Assembly: GCA_039191215.1 (NCBI GenBank)
Contig: JBCCXT010000016.1
Location: 1 to 64,000 of the forward strand
Length of the DNA stretch: 64,000 nt
Reading direction: 5' to 3'
Source: HKCCE3408 sp039191215
Lineage (GTDB): Bacteria; Pseudomonadota; Alphaproteobacteria; Rhodobacterales; Rhodobacteraceae
Position 1 is the stretch's first letter; each line of letters opens with the position of its first letter. The notes beneath the pieces were generated by a model. That model was given only the letters and a program-made list of their open reading frames with translations. It was not told where the DNA came from and did no database searches. Made by a program: the position numbers and the translations under genes. This document shows, piece after piece, positions 53,421 to 61,720 of this stretch.

Positions 53421-53930
53421 CTATTCGCCTTTTCCAGACTTTCCGGACTTTTCGGATTTGTCCTTGATCGAAAGCTTGAGGCCCAGAAAATAGGTTAGTG
53501 CGGCGATCACTAGGGCGATGGCCACGCCGTAACCAAGCAGGTCACGCTCCCCGTCCCAACTCACCACCTGGCCCAAAAAGAGCACGCCTAAAACCACAAT
53601 GACGACGCCGATCAGCTTGCTTTTCAGATCATCCAGCGTCTTGATCTCAAGCCAGGCGGGCAGCCGTACATTTTGGTCGATGAACAGCTCATAAAGCCCA
53701 ACGCTGATGATCAGAAAGACCGTGCCTAGCAAGAACAAATCGACGATCTCAATAAACTCGATCACCAGCGCCTTCGCACCCGAGCGCGAGACCTCGGCGG
53801 TTTCGAGTGTCGTGGCCACCAATTGGATTGCTTCCAAAAATCCGTAGATGAGGATTGTCGCGGCAGCGATCAGCGCGCCAAACACAGCCAGCAGGATCAT
53901 GAAGCGTGTGGCGCTGAGAAATTGGTTCAC
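53421..53930 (-). CDS. YqhA/UPF0114 family membrane protein
   Basis: A 169-residue protein with about four hydrophobic helices (FMILLAVFGALIAAATILIYG, IVDLFLLGTVFLIISVGLYELF, LIGVVIVVLGVLFLGQVV and GVAIALVIAALTYFLGL) matching the YqhA family. It ends in a charged Lys/Ser/Gly tail (KDKSEKSGKSGKGE). Function is not established. The start is GTG at 53930 with AGGAG seven bases upstream, 10 bases after the stop of the second SLC13 gene, so they are probably one operon. Confidence 0.85.
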   Translation of the reverse strand: MNQFLSATRFMILLAVFGALIAAATILIYGFLEAIQLVATTLETAEVSRSGAKALVIEFIEIVDLFLLGTVFLIISVGLYELFIDQNVRLPAWLEIKTLDDLKSKLIGVVIVVLGVLFLGQVVSWDGERDLLGYGVAIALVIAALTYFLGLKLSIKDKSEKSGKSGKGE

Positions 53931-53940
53931 GTCAGAGCTC

Positions 53941-55722
53941 CTATAGCGGCCAGATCAGCGGGATCGTCAAGCAAACAATCACCCCAAGGGACAGGTTCAA
54001 GGGGATGCCCACGCGCATGAAATCGGTAAACTTATACCCGCCGGGCCCGTAAACCAGCGTGTTGGTCTGATAGCCGATCGGCGTGGCAAAACAGGCCGAG
54101 GCTGCAATCATAACGGCCACGACGAGCGGGCGCGCATCCACGCCCGTGGCCTCAGCAAGGCCTATGGCAATCGGCGTCATGATAACGGCAATTGCATTGT
54201 TGGACACAAGTTCCGTAAAAAGACTGGTCAGAAAATAGACAGCCCAGACCAGCACCCAGGGCGGCATCCCATCCAGTGCGGGCGCCATGGCGCCAACGAT
54301 CAGCGCCACAGCGCCGGTGTTTTGCAATGCGGCGCCAACGCCGAGCATGGCAAAGATCAGCGCTAAAAGGCGCCCATCGATGAAGCCGAAGGCTTCTTCG
54401 GCATCGATGCAGCGCCCCAACAGAACAAGCGCCACCGCCAAAACCGCGAGCATCAGGATCGGGGCCACATCAAACGCCGCTAGCGTGACAATCCCGGTCA
54501 TTGCGATGACAGCATAAGGGGCTTTACCACGGCGATAGGCGCGCTCTTTTGGGGCGGCCACGTCGACCAGGTCCATATCCGCGGCCAAGCGCTCGATATC
54601 CTGCGGGTCGCCTTCGAGCAGCAGCGTATCGCCAACCTGCACGACCAGGTCGTCAAGTTTGCGTCCGATATTTTCGTTTCGGCGATGCACGGCCAGCGGA
54701 TAAACGCCGTAGCGCCGCCGCAGCCGCAGCGCGCCGAGCGAGCGTCCGACAAGCCGAGCACCGGGGGTGATAAGCACCTCGACCGTTGTTGTCGCCACCG
54801 AGGAGAGCTTGTCGAGCGTCTTAAGCTGGCGGTTTTGCTGCAGGCCCAACACCTCCGACATCTCTGTGCGCAGCACGACGCGGTCGCCCTCTTGCAGCAC
54901 CACAGCGGCCATATCGCGCCGCAGGGAGGCGTCGCCGCGCAACACATCGATCAAGCGAACGTCCTGGCGGCGAAAGAGATCAACCTCTTCAGCGCGCTGA
55001 CCGATCAGGGGTGAGCCCTCCGGCAAAGCCAGCTCGGTGAAGAATTTCGGCCGACTGCGCGCGCCACTTAGCATCGTTGCCATCGACACCCGTTCTGGCA
55101 AAAGGCGCCGGCCGAAGAACCAAAGGTACAAAAATCCCCAGGTGACAACGACCAGACCGATCGGCGTGATCTCAAAGATCGTAAACGGCGCCAGGCCCGC
55201 GCCTCGGGCAACGCCATCTACCAAAAGATTGGTTGAGGTCCCGATCAGCGTCAGTGTACCGCCCATGATGGCGACATAGGATAATGGGATAAGCAACCGA
55301 GAGGCCGGTCTGCCTGCGGATTTGGCGATCTGCACAAAAACCGGGATCATGACAACCACAATAGGGGTGTTGTTCATCACTGCCGATGCCAAGGCCACGG
55401 CCAGAAGCATACCAAAAATCGCCCGTCGCGGATTGGCGCCGACATTCTGCTCAGCCATCCGTGTAAGCTGGACAAGCGCGCCGGTGCGCACAAGCGCACC
55501 CATGACGACAAACATGGCGGCGATGGTCCAGGGCGCGGGGTTCGCAAGAACGCCGAGGGCCGCTTCATAAGGCAGCAATCCCAGTGCGATAAGCACCGCC
55601 ACACCGCCAATTGCGACCACTTCTGTTGGGTAGGTCTCGCGCAGAAACAGCGCAAACATGGCCAGCACCACAGCGATGCTGATCCAGGCCGCGGCCGTAT
55701 CGGACAGGGCAAGATCGATCAT
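53941..55722 (-). CDS. SLC13-family permease with TrkA-C domains (B)
   Basis: A 593-residue paralogue in design of permease A: hydrophobic helices on both sides of two central TrkA-C-like domains (about residues 210-400, with VEVLITPGARLVGRSLGAL and DTLLLEGDPQDIERLA). Conserved loops LIGTSTNLLVDG and SNNAIAVIMTPIA belong to the two SLC13 half-repeats. The ATG at 55722 has AAGG six to ten bases upstream and follows the EamA gene by 8 bases. It likely imports a sulfate- or dicarboxylate-like anion with sodium; unproven. Confidence 0.88.
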   Translation of the reverse strand: MIDLALSDTAAAWISIAVVLAMFALFLRETYPTEVVAIGGVAVLIALGLLPYEAALGVLANPAPWTIAAMFVVMGALVRTGALVQLTRMAEQNVGANPRRAIFGMLLAVALASAVMNNTPIVVVMIPVFVQIAKSAGRPASRLLIPLSYVAIMGGTLTLIGTSTNLLVDGVARGAGLAPFTIFEITPIGLVVVTWGFLYLWFFGRRLLPERVSMATMLSGARSRPKFFTELALPEGSPLIGQRAEEVDLFRRQDVRLIDVLRGDASLRRDMAAVVLQEGDRVVLRTEMSEVLGLQQNRQLKTLDKLSSVATTTVEVLITPGARLVGRSLGALRLRRRYGVYPLAVHRRNENIGRKLDDLVVQVGDTLLLEGDPQDIERLAADMDLVDVAAPKERAYRRGKAPYAVIAMTGIVTLAAFDVAPILMLAVLAVALVLLGRCIDAEEAFGFIDGRLLALIFAMLGVGAALQNTGAVALIVGAMAPALDGMPPWVLVWAVYFLTSLFTELVSNNAIAVIMTPIAIGLAEATGVDARPLVVAVMIAASACFATPIGYQTNTLVYGPGGYKFTDFMRVGIPLNLSLGVIVCLTIPLIWPL

Positions 55723-55730
55723 GGAGCGCC

Positions 55731-56678
55731 TTATTGGTGGGTGCCGCTGGCACCATCCTGCACCGGGCCGCGGGGGTGCTGCAATGCCTGCGGCTGACGC
55801 GGCTGCACAAGGGTGAGGCCCGTGAACATCACCGCGACCGACGCCCAGACCCACAGCGAATAGGTCTCCGACAGCAGCAGCCAAGACCAGAAAATGCCAA
55901 AGGCTGTCACCAGATAGGATACTTGGGCTGCAAAGACCGCACCGGCCCAGCCGACAAGCCAGACATATCCCGAATACGCCGCCGCATGGGCCAACCCGAT
56001 GCCCAGGATCGACCATTCAGCAGCCCCCCAGACCACGCGCGGATCAATGAAGGTGCCCGTGGCCCAGGTAACCGGCAAAACCAAGCAGGTGCCCAGGATC
56101 GACGCACCGGCAAGGGTTTGCACCGGATCGAGCCCGCCTGTGCCAAACTTGGCCACCAAATTGCCCTCAAAGGCGTAAAAAAGCGGGGCGACCAGCGCCA
56201 CCGGCAACCAGGCGACCATGGCGCGTTCGGGCAGGCTTGCCTCCGGCAGCGCGATCAGCGTTATGGCCACAAGCCCCAATAAGAGCCCTAAAAATCGCAG
56301 GGCTGAGAACCGGTCCTGGCCAAAGGCAATGGCGACGGGAAAGGCCATCATCGGCACCAGCGACACCACAATCGCCATGATGCCCGCCGGCAGATGCCCG
56401 GCCGCTTCGTAGCTGACCGAATTCGGCAAGATCGTTCCAACCAACGCGATCATCGCGTAGATTGCGAAATGCCGACGCTCTAGCGACAATCGCCGCCCTC
56501 GCAATAGCGTCAATGCGCTGAGCACAACGGCGCCGATCGCAAGCTGCCAAAAGATCAACCCTATAGGTGTGTAGCCGACCGTGACGGCGGTTTTTGTCAT
56601 CGGCATGGTCGAGCCCCAAACCGCACCGACCAGGGCCAAAGGGGCTAATGGCGCAAGCCGCGTCGGCAGAGCCGACAT
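55731..56678 (-). CDS. EamA/DMT family transporter
   Basis: A 315-residue ten-helix transporter with two EamA repeats (LALVGAVWGSTMPMTKTAV near the N-terminus and LGIGLAHAAAYSGYVWLVGWAG in the second half). A Pro/Gln-rich tail of about 25 residues follows the last helix (LQHPRGPVQDGAS). Likely a metabolite exporter. I use the ATG at 56678; a GTG at 56681 directly before it is equally possible. First gene of a unit with SLC13 permease B and the YqhA gene. Confidence 0.88.
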   Translation of the reverse strand: MSALPTRLAPLAPLALVGAVWGSTMPMTKTAVTVGYTPIGLIFWQLAIGAVVLSALTLLRGRRLSLERRHFAIYAMIALVGTILPNSVSYEAAGHLPAGIMAIVVSLVPMMAFPVAIAFGQDRFSALRFLGLLLGLVAITLIALPEASLPERAMVAWLPVALVAPLFYAFEGNLVAKFGTGGLDPVQTLAGASILGTCLVLPVTWATGTFIDPRVVWGAAEWSILGIGLAHAAAYSGYVWLVGWAGAVFAAQVSYLVTAFGIFWSWLLLSETYSLWVWASVAVMFTGLTLVQPRQPQALQHPRGPVQDGASGTHQ

Positions 56679-56793
56679 CACAGACGCGCCCGGTGGTCTT
56701 TTGGCAGAGCGAGCGCAGGCACCGATCTAACCCGGGCAGGCCACCTTTTAATGCCACAAGCGCCCCTCAATCTGTGCTTGGCCGAAGCTCTCA

Positions 56794-57606
56794 TCACAGA
56801 CCCACCTCGGGCAGATATCCGCCAACGCGCAGCGGCTGCACATGGGTTGCGAGGCCCGTCTTGTCGTCGGTTTCCACCACGATGCCGGCAAGCGTGGCCG
56901 GGCCTGAGGCAGGCTGGAAGCGATCCTTCGACATGCCCGTCACAAAGCGACGCATGGGTTCGGCTTTTTCCATGCCGATGACCGAGTTGTAATCGCCGCA
57001 CATGCCAGCATCGGTCAGATACCCCGTACCGCCGGGCAGGATTATCGCATCTGCGGTCGGAACATGGGTATGCGTGCCGACAACCAGGCTTGCCCTGCCA
57101 TCGCAAAAGTGGCCCATCGCCATCTTCTCCGACGTGGCCTCACAATGCATGTCGACGATTGTGGCTGAAACGGCACCACCCAAGGGATGGGCGCTGAGAA
57201 CCTGGTCGATCGCCGAGAATGGATCGGCAAAGGCGCGTTTCATAAAAACCTGACCCAGGGCTTGGGCGACCAGGATGCGCTTGCCGCCGGAGACCTCGTA
57301 GACCCGCGCGCCGGCACCGGGCGCGCCTTTGGCGTAATTAAGCGGGCGGATGATGCGCGGCTCATTCCCGATAAAGCTCATCATGTCGCGCTGGTCAAAT
57401 GCGTGATCGCCAAGCGTAATGCAATCGGTGCCTGCTTCCAGAAGCGCTTTGGCATGCGGCTGCGACAAACCGTTGCCTGAGGTCGCGTTCTCCCCGTTGA
57501 CGACGACAAAATCGAGCGCCAAATCGGCGCGCAATCCGGCCAACCGCCCCGCCACCGCTGACCGGCCAGCCCGGCCCATGATATCGCCCAAAAAGAGGAT
57601 GCGCAT
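56794..57606 (-). CDS. YmdB-type metallophosphoesterase (TIGR00282 family)
   Basis: A 270-residue dinuclear metallophosphoesterase that resembles YmdB, which hydrolyses 2',3'-cyclic nucleotides. Metal-ligand motifs are visible: FLGDIMGRAGR (residues 5-15), VVNGENATSGNG, TLGDHAFDQRD, ATIVDMHCEATSEK and GTHTHVPTAD. AT 57606 the ATG begins MRILFLGDIMG; the gene starts 9 bases after the cyclo-ligase stop, so they are co-transcribed. YmdB proteins affect RNA turnover and biofilm genes in other bacteria; the role here is inferred. Confidence 0.92.
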   Translation of the reverse strand: MRILFLGDIMGRAGRSAVAGRLAGLRADLALDFVVVNGENATSGNGLSQPHAKALLEAGTDCITLGDHAFDQRDMMSFIGNEPRIIRPLNYAKGAPGAGARVYEVSGGKRILVAQALGQVFMKRAFADPFSAIDQVLSAHPLGGAVSATIVDMHCEATSEKMAMGHFCDGRASLVVGTHTHVPTADAIILPGGTGYLTDAGMCGDYNSVIGMEKAEPMRRFVTGMSKDRFQPASGPATLAGIVVETDDKTGLATHVQPLRVGGYLPEVGL

Positions 57607-57615
57607 GTTCTGGGC

Positions 57616-58194
57616 TTAGGCCGTCCGGCCAGCCCCGGCAAGGGGCAGAGTCCCCGCCTCCGTAACGATTGCATCAAGTGGTTGATCGGTGGGTTCTACG
57701 GGCAGTTCCGGCAAAACCTGCGCCCCATAGGCCAGACCCACTGCCCGAACCGCGCCCGCGGCACGCAGACGCTGCAATGTGCGGTCGTAAAAGCCGCCGC
57801 CGTAACCCAAACGGTTGCCGGCCAAATCGAAAGCAACTAGCGGCACAATCAGTATGTTTGGTGTCAGATCAGCCCCCTCAGCTGGAACCTGCGTGCCAAA
57901 CGGCCCCTCGATTAGCACTGCATCGGGGTGCCATTCGCGAAACGCCAAGGCTTCGCCTGCTGCGAAAATGACCGGAACACATACCCGGTTTTCTGCCACC
58001 AAGGCGGTCATCGCTGGCCGCGGGTCGGCTTCCGTTCGGATCGGCATGTATCCAGCGATGACCTGCCCGTGTAATGGGCCTATCTCCGCCAAAAGCGCTT
58101 GCGTCAGGTCGCGGCCAATACCAGCCGTCTCATGGGCAATTTTGCGAGCGGCATATGCCGCTTTGCGCAAGATGGGTTTGCTCAAGCTGGTCAC
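57616..58194 (-). CDS. 5-formyltetrahydrofolate cyclo-ligase
   Basis: ATP-dependent enzyme that returns 5-formyl-THF to the one-carbon pool as 5,10-methenyl-THF. The 192-residue protein shows LRKAAYAARKIA at the N-terminus and the diagnostic GNRLGYGGGFYDRTLQRL with the ATP-binding loop. The start is a GTG (58194) that overlaps the stop of the broken PNPOx-like gene (GTGA) and has no Shine-Dalgarno sequence of its own. In the intact ancestor translation was probably coupled; the upstream lesions may lower expression. Followed 9 bases later by the phosphoesterase gene. Confidence 0.93.
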   Translation of the reverse strand: MTSLSKPILRKAAYAARKIAHETAGIGRDLTQALLAEIGPLHGQVIAGYMPIRTEADPRPAMTALVAENRVCVPVIFAAGEALAFREWHPDAVLIEGPFGTQVPAEGADLTPNILIVPLVAFDLAGNRLGYGGGFYDRTLQRLRAAGAVRAVGLAYGAQVLPELPVEPTDQPLDAIVTEAGTLPLAGAGRTA

Positions 58195-58650
58195 GGGTCA
58201 AGTACGTCTGGGCCGGTTCGAAAGAAATACACATTGCTGGTGAAAACGTTCCTTTGCTTGAGGCGAATCCACCGCCCGATCGGGTCGTTGATTTTGGCTA
58301 TATTGTCAATGAACCATGGGGTCCAATCCGTTGGATCGGGGCCTAGATACTTTGCCAGCAGCCGTCAGAACCGATCTTTGCCGATGGCTCAAACATCCGC
58401 CCGCCCCCCGCAACCCCAGATGCAGCAAAACGCCGCGGCCTGGATCAAATTCAACGATCTCTGCCGCCGCATTCGGGTCCGCGCGCAACCGCATGACGGA
58501 GCTTGCCGCCTCGTCGGATGGCAACCAAAGCGCCTCATCCTCCGACAAAACCCCCATAGGCGCGATGCGCGGGCCTGCGGGCGCACTTGTCGCCAGCATC
58601 GCCATCAAAGACCGCACGAGCAGAATTTCGGGATCGAAGGGCTGCGCCAT
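58191..58650 (-). pseudogene. Pyridoxamine 5'-phosphate oxidase-like gene, disrupted
   Basis: The frame from ATG 58650 starts as a PNPOx-like FMN-binding split-barrel protein (DPEILLVRSLMAMLATSAPAG, VMRLRADPNAAAEIVEFD, GVLLHLGLRG). At a run of six G (minus strand, about 58412) the frame shifts; the true continuation, now in another frame, has two TGA codons and then an intact C-terminus (LLAKYLGPDPTDWTPWFIDN, INDPIGRWIRLKQRNVF, YFFRTGPDVLDP) that stops at 58191. The total length of about 153 codons fits an intact gene. An indel in a homopolymer plus in-frame stops show decay. The 3' end still overlaps the cyclo-ligase start. Confidence 0.85.
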
Positions 58651-58700
58651 GGCAGAAATGCCGCGAGACGGCAGGCAACCGCAAACAAGGGCTTGGGGGT

Positions 58701-58807
58701 GTGGGGGCACAGGCCCCCACAAAAGGCCCGTCCGGCCCCAGGACGGCGGCCGAGCGGGGGCTCGATGCCCCCCGTGGCCGCCCCCCTGCCCGCCCGCTGC
58801 CCGCCCG
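58701..58807. repeat. GC-rich palindromes and tandem 11-mer
   Basis: Between the PNPOx pseudogene and the VOC gene lies GTGGGGGC-ACAG-GCCCCCAC (58701-58720, perfect eight-base stem), then a larger double stem GGCGGCC/GGCCGCC with inner GGGGGC/GCCCCC (58745-58782), then CTGCCCGCCCG twice in tandem (58786-58807). The following pyrimidine-rich stretch leads to the next gene. No T-run follows the hairpins. Confidence 0.6.
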
Positions 58808-58852
58808 CCGCCTGCCCTTTTCCGTTACGCCCAACCAGGCTAATCCCATCAC

Positions 58853-59473
58853 ATGGCCCACCTCACGCTCGACCACCTTGTCATCACCTGCACCGATCTC
58901 ACCTCAGGCTCTGCCGCTATCGAAGAGGCGCTTGGGCTCCCGCTCTCGCAAGGCGGAAAGCATGCCGCCATGGGCACCCATAACCGCCTATTGTCGCTTG
59001 GGCCGAACGACTATTTGGAGGTCATCGCGGTCGACCCAGCCGCCGAACCGCCATCACAGCCGCGCTGGTACAATCTCGACAACCATAATGGGCCCGCGCG
59101 GCTGACCCATTGGGCGGCACGCAACGATGACCTCGACGCCGCACTTGGCGCGGCGCCGCCGGGCACCGGCAGGCCTTGGGCATTGCAACGCAGCGATCTG
59201 CGCTGGCGCATGGCCATTCCGGCAGATGGCACCTTGCCGTTCGGCGGCCTGTTTCCAGCGCTGCTTGAATGGCAAAGCGCCCATCCCGCACCGCAGCTTG
59301 AGGATAAAGGCGCACGCCTCAAGGCGCTCTTGCTCACCTCGCCTGAGGCGGATGCGCTCCGGGCCGCCCTGGCCCAGGTTCTGGCAGCTGACGCACGGAT
59401 CGCGGTCACCCAGGGCCCCGAGCCGCGACTTAGCGCCTCAATCGATACACCCCGCGGCCTGGTCACGCTCTAG
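58853..59473 (+). CDS. VOC-superfamily glyoxalase-like protein
   Basis: A 206-residue protein whose N-terminal half has the vicinal oxygen chelate fold (LDHLVITCTDLTSGSAAIEEALG, HNRLLSLGPNDYLEVIAVDP), consistent with the glyoxalase-like group with a second degenerate half. Metal ligand candidates are the His in LDHLV and the Glu in YLEVIA. The ATG at 58853 has no strong ribosome site. Reaction unknown. It begins a plus-strand series of four genes. Confidence 0.8.
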   Translation: MAHLTLDHLVITCTDLTSGSAAIEEALGLPLSQGGKHAAMGTHNRLLSLGPNDYLEVIAVDPAAEPPSQPRWYNLDNHNGPARLTHWAARNDDLDAALGAAPPGTGRPWALQRSDLRWRMAIPADGTLPFGGLFPALLEWQSAHPAPQLEDKGARLKALLLTSPEADALRAALAQVLAADARIAVTQGPEPRLSASIDTPRGLVTL

Positions 59474-59533
59474 CCGCCCGGCGCGCCAGTTTGCCCCCTG
59501 ACCGCCGGCGCCCAAACCGTTAACATGGGCGTC

Positions 59534-60220
59534 ATGTCGGTCTGGTCCCGCATATCTGAAGCGCTCTCGGCACTTGCCAGCGGTGAAAGCCTGTCGGTCG
59601 TGTTTGACCAATTGCGCACACCGCCCGAGCGTTCGGTGGCCTTCACGATCGCGGTCATCGCGCTGTCGGCAAAGATGGCGAAGGCGGACGGACTTGTGAC
59701 CCGCAACGAAGTCGCCGCAATGCGCGAGGTCTTCCACATTGGCGATAGCGATGAGCGGGCCGCGGCCCGGGTTTTCAACCTTGCGCGCGAAGACGTGGCC
59801 GGGTTTGAAGACTATGCGAGCCGCATCGCGCGCATGTTTGACGACAACAGCACTGTCTTGATCGACCTTTTGGAGGGCCTCTTTCACATCGCCTGCGCCG
59901 ACGGGCTCTACCACCCTTCCGAGGACGCCTTCCTGGCCCGCGTTGCGGAAATCTTCGGTATCGAGGGCCGGGTGTTTGCACGCCTACGCGCGCGCCACGT
60001 CCCCGGCACAGAACCGGACCCTTACGAAATCCTCGGCGCGCAGCCAGAGATGCCGCTCGATGAGATCCGCACGATCTGGCGCCAATTGGTGCGCGAAAAC
60101 CACCCCGACCGCGCCATGGGACGCGGGCTGCCGACCGAGGCGCTGCGCCTTGCCGAAACCCGCCTAGCCGCCATCAACCGTGCCTGGGACCAGATCAACG
60201 GCAGCGGTGATCGCGGCTGA
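59534..60220 (+). CDS. TerB-DnaJ fusion protein (DjlA-like co-chaperone)
   Basis: A 228-residue protein with an N-terminal TerB-like helical domain (FTIAVIALSAKMAKADGLVTRNEV and IACADGLYHPSEDAFLARVAEIFG) and a C-terminal J domain (PYEILGAQPEM through VRENHPDRAMG) including the HPD signature. It would recruit DnaK. E. coli DjlA has a membrane anchor; no such helix is obvious here, so it may be cytoplasmic. I chose ATG 59534 (MSVWSRISEAL) over 59525. Its stop overlaps the next ATG by one base (TGATG). Confidence 0.9.
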   Translation: MSVWSRISEALSALASGESLSVVFDQLRTPPERSVAFTIAVIALSAKMAKADGLVTRNEVAAMREVFHIGDSDERAAARVFNLAREDVAGFEDYASRIARMFDDNSTVLIDLLEGLFHIACADGLYHPSEDAFLARVAEIFGIEGRVFARLRARHVPGTEPDPYEILGAQPEMPLDEIRTIWRQLVRENHPDRAMGRGLPTEALRLAETRLAAINRAWDQINGSGDRG

Positions 60221-61227
60221 TGCGCATCGCAACCTACAATGTCGAATGGTTCACCAACCTTTTCGATGACGACGCAAGCGCGCTGGACGATCACGGCTGG
60301 TCGGGCCGGCGTGACGTGACCCGCGCCCAACAACTTGCGGCCCTGGAGTTGGTCTTTGGCAGGCTCAATGCGGATGCGATTTTGGTGGTTGAGGCCCCTG
60401 ATATTTCGCGCAGCCGGAATGGCGCTGCCGCCCTCGAAGGCTTCGCTGCGCGGGCTGGATTGCGTGCGCGCAAGGCCCTGGTGGGATTTGCCAATCATAC
60501 GCAGCAGGAGATTTTGCTGCTTTTCGATCCCGATCGGATCAGCGCGCGCCATGATCCGACCAGCCACGGCGCACCGCGCTTCGATGGCGAGTTCAGCATT
60601 GATCTCGATACGGATGCGACAGGAGATGTCGTGCGCTGGTCAAAACCGCCCCTCGAAGCGCTGCTGGACACTAAAATTGGGCCGCTGAGGCTTATCGGCG
60701 TGCACGCAAAATCCAAAGCACCGCACGGCGCCAGCAACCGCGACGAAGCCATGCGCATCGCCATTGCCAACCGACGCAAGCAACTCGCGCAATGCATTTG
60801 GCTGCGCCAAAGGGTGAGCGCCCAATTAGCGGCGGGCGAGCCGCTGATCGTTCTGGGCGATTTCAACGATGGACCCGGCCTTGATGAATACGAGGAATTG
60901 TTCGGCCGCTCCGGCGTGGAGATCGTGCTGGGCACCCATGACCCGACAGAGGCGCAGCTTTTCGACCCCCATGCCGCTGGCGCGTTGCAAAGCCGGCTGG
61001 CAGCCCAAGCCGCCACGGCGCGGTTTTACAACCGCGATGCCGGGCGGTTCATCTCCGCCCTGCTCGACTACATCATGATCAGCCCAGATCTGCGCCCCTG
61101 GGCGCAAAGCTGGCGCATTTGGCATCCGTTTGAAGACCCGCAATGCTGGCGCGACGCAACGTTGCGAGAGGCGCTTTTGACGGCGTCGGACCATTTCCCG
61201 GTCACGCTCGACCTCAAAGCCCCTTAA
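60220..61227 (+). CDS. Endonuclease/exonuclease/phosphatase-family protein
   Basis: A 335-residue protein with the DNase I-like EEP fold: RIATYNVEWFTNLFD at the N-terminus, a metal-binding Glu in VVEAPD, GVHAKSKAP, LGDFNDGPG and the C-terminal SDHFPV catalytic His motif. It may cleave nucleic acid or a phosphodiester such as an inositol or sphingomyelin type; no signal peptide is visible. It is translated directly from the end of the DjlA-like gene. Substrate unknown. Confidence 0.9.
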   Translation: MRIATYNVEWFTNLFDDDASALDDHGWSGRRDVTRAQQLAALELVFGRLNADAILVVEAPDISRSRNGAAALEGFAARAGLRARKALVGFANHTQQEILLLFDPDRISARHDPTSHGAPRFDGEFSIDLDTDATGDVVRWSKPPLEALLDTKIGPLRLIGVHAKSKAPHGASNRDEAMRIAIANRRKQLAQCIWLRQRVSAQLAAGEPLIVLGDFNDGPGLDEYEELFGRSGVEIVLGTHDPTEAQLFDPHAAGALQSRLAAQAATARFYNRDAGRFISALLDYIMISPDLRPWAQSWRIWHPFEDPQCWRDATLREALLTASDHFPVTLDLKAP

Positions 61228-61258
61228 CAGCCGGGCGCGGGCTGCCTATCTTTCAATC

Positions 61259-61609
61259 ATGAAACTTCGCATCATCCTTTTGACGCTGGCCCTTTCCGCC
61301 CCAGCCGCCGCCCAAGACAGCGGCGATGACAACGTGTTTAACGACGGTCTTGATCTTTTCGGCGAAGGCGCACGGCTCATGCTCGAAGGTCTGCGCGAAG
61401 AAATGCAGCCCATGCTTGATGAGATTGAGCCCTTCTTCGAAGACGAAATGATCCCGATGCTGCAATCTTTGGGTGAGATGATCGACGATCTTTCGGCCTA
61501 TGAGCTGCCCGAACGTCTGCCCAATGGCGACATCATCATCCGTCGTAGCCCAGACGCGCCGCCCTGGAATGCGCCTGACACCGACAATGCCGACGGCATC
61601 GAGCTTTAA
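61259..61609 (+). CDS. Small exported acidic protein
   Basis: A 116-residue protein with a signal peptide (MKLRIILLTLALSAPAAAQD) and a strongly acidic, Met/Leu-rich helical mature part (GLREEMQPMLDEIEPFFEDEMI), probably coiled-coil. C-terminal segment NGDIIIRRSPDAPPWN looks like a beta hairpin. I recognise no named domain. It is 31 bases after the EEP gene on the same strand. Function unknown. Confidence 0.78.
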   Translation: MKLRIILLTLALSAPAAAQDSGDDNVFNDGLDLFGEGARLMLEGLREEMQPMLDEIEPFFEDEMIPMLQSLGEMIDDLSAYELPERLPNGDIIIRRSPDAPPWNAPDTDNADGIEL

Positions 61610-61720
61610 GCGGGCTGCGACAGCGTAACATCGTCCCGTGAAAACGACACGATTTGCAACTTCGCGCAGAGGGTGCATATCTGTGGCCAAACGCCACCTC
61701 CATGCCCTTTAGGAACGCCC

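Noticed and set aside
58195..58320. Possible 6S RNA upstream of the 5-formyl-THF cyclo-ligase gene
   Set aside because: 6S RNA is often found here in other bacteria, but this stretch translates cleanly as the C-terminus of the PNPOx-like pseudogene, which explains it.
58786..58807. Tandem 11-mers as the start of a CRISPR array
   Set aside because: There are only two abutting copies without spacers, and no cas genes nearby.
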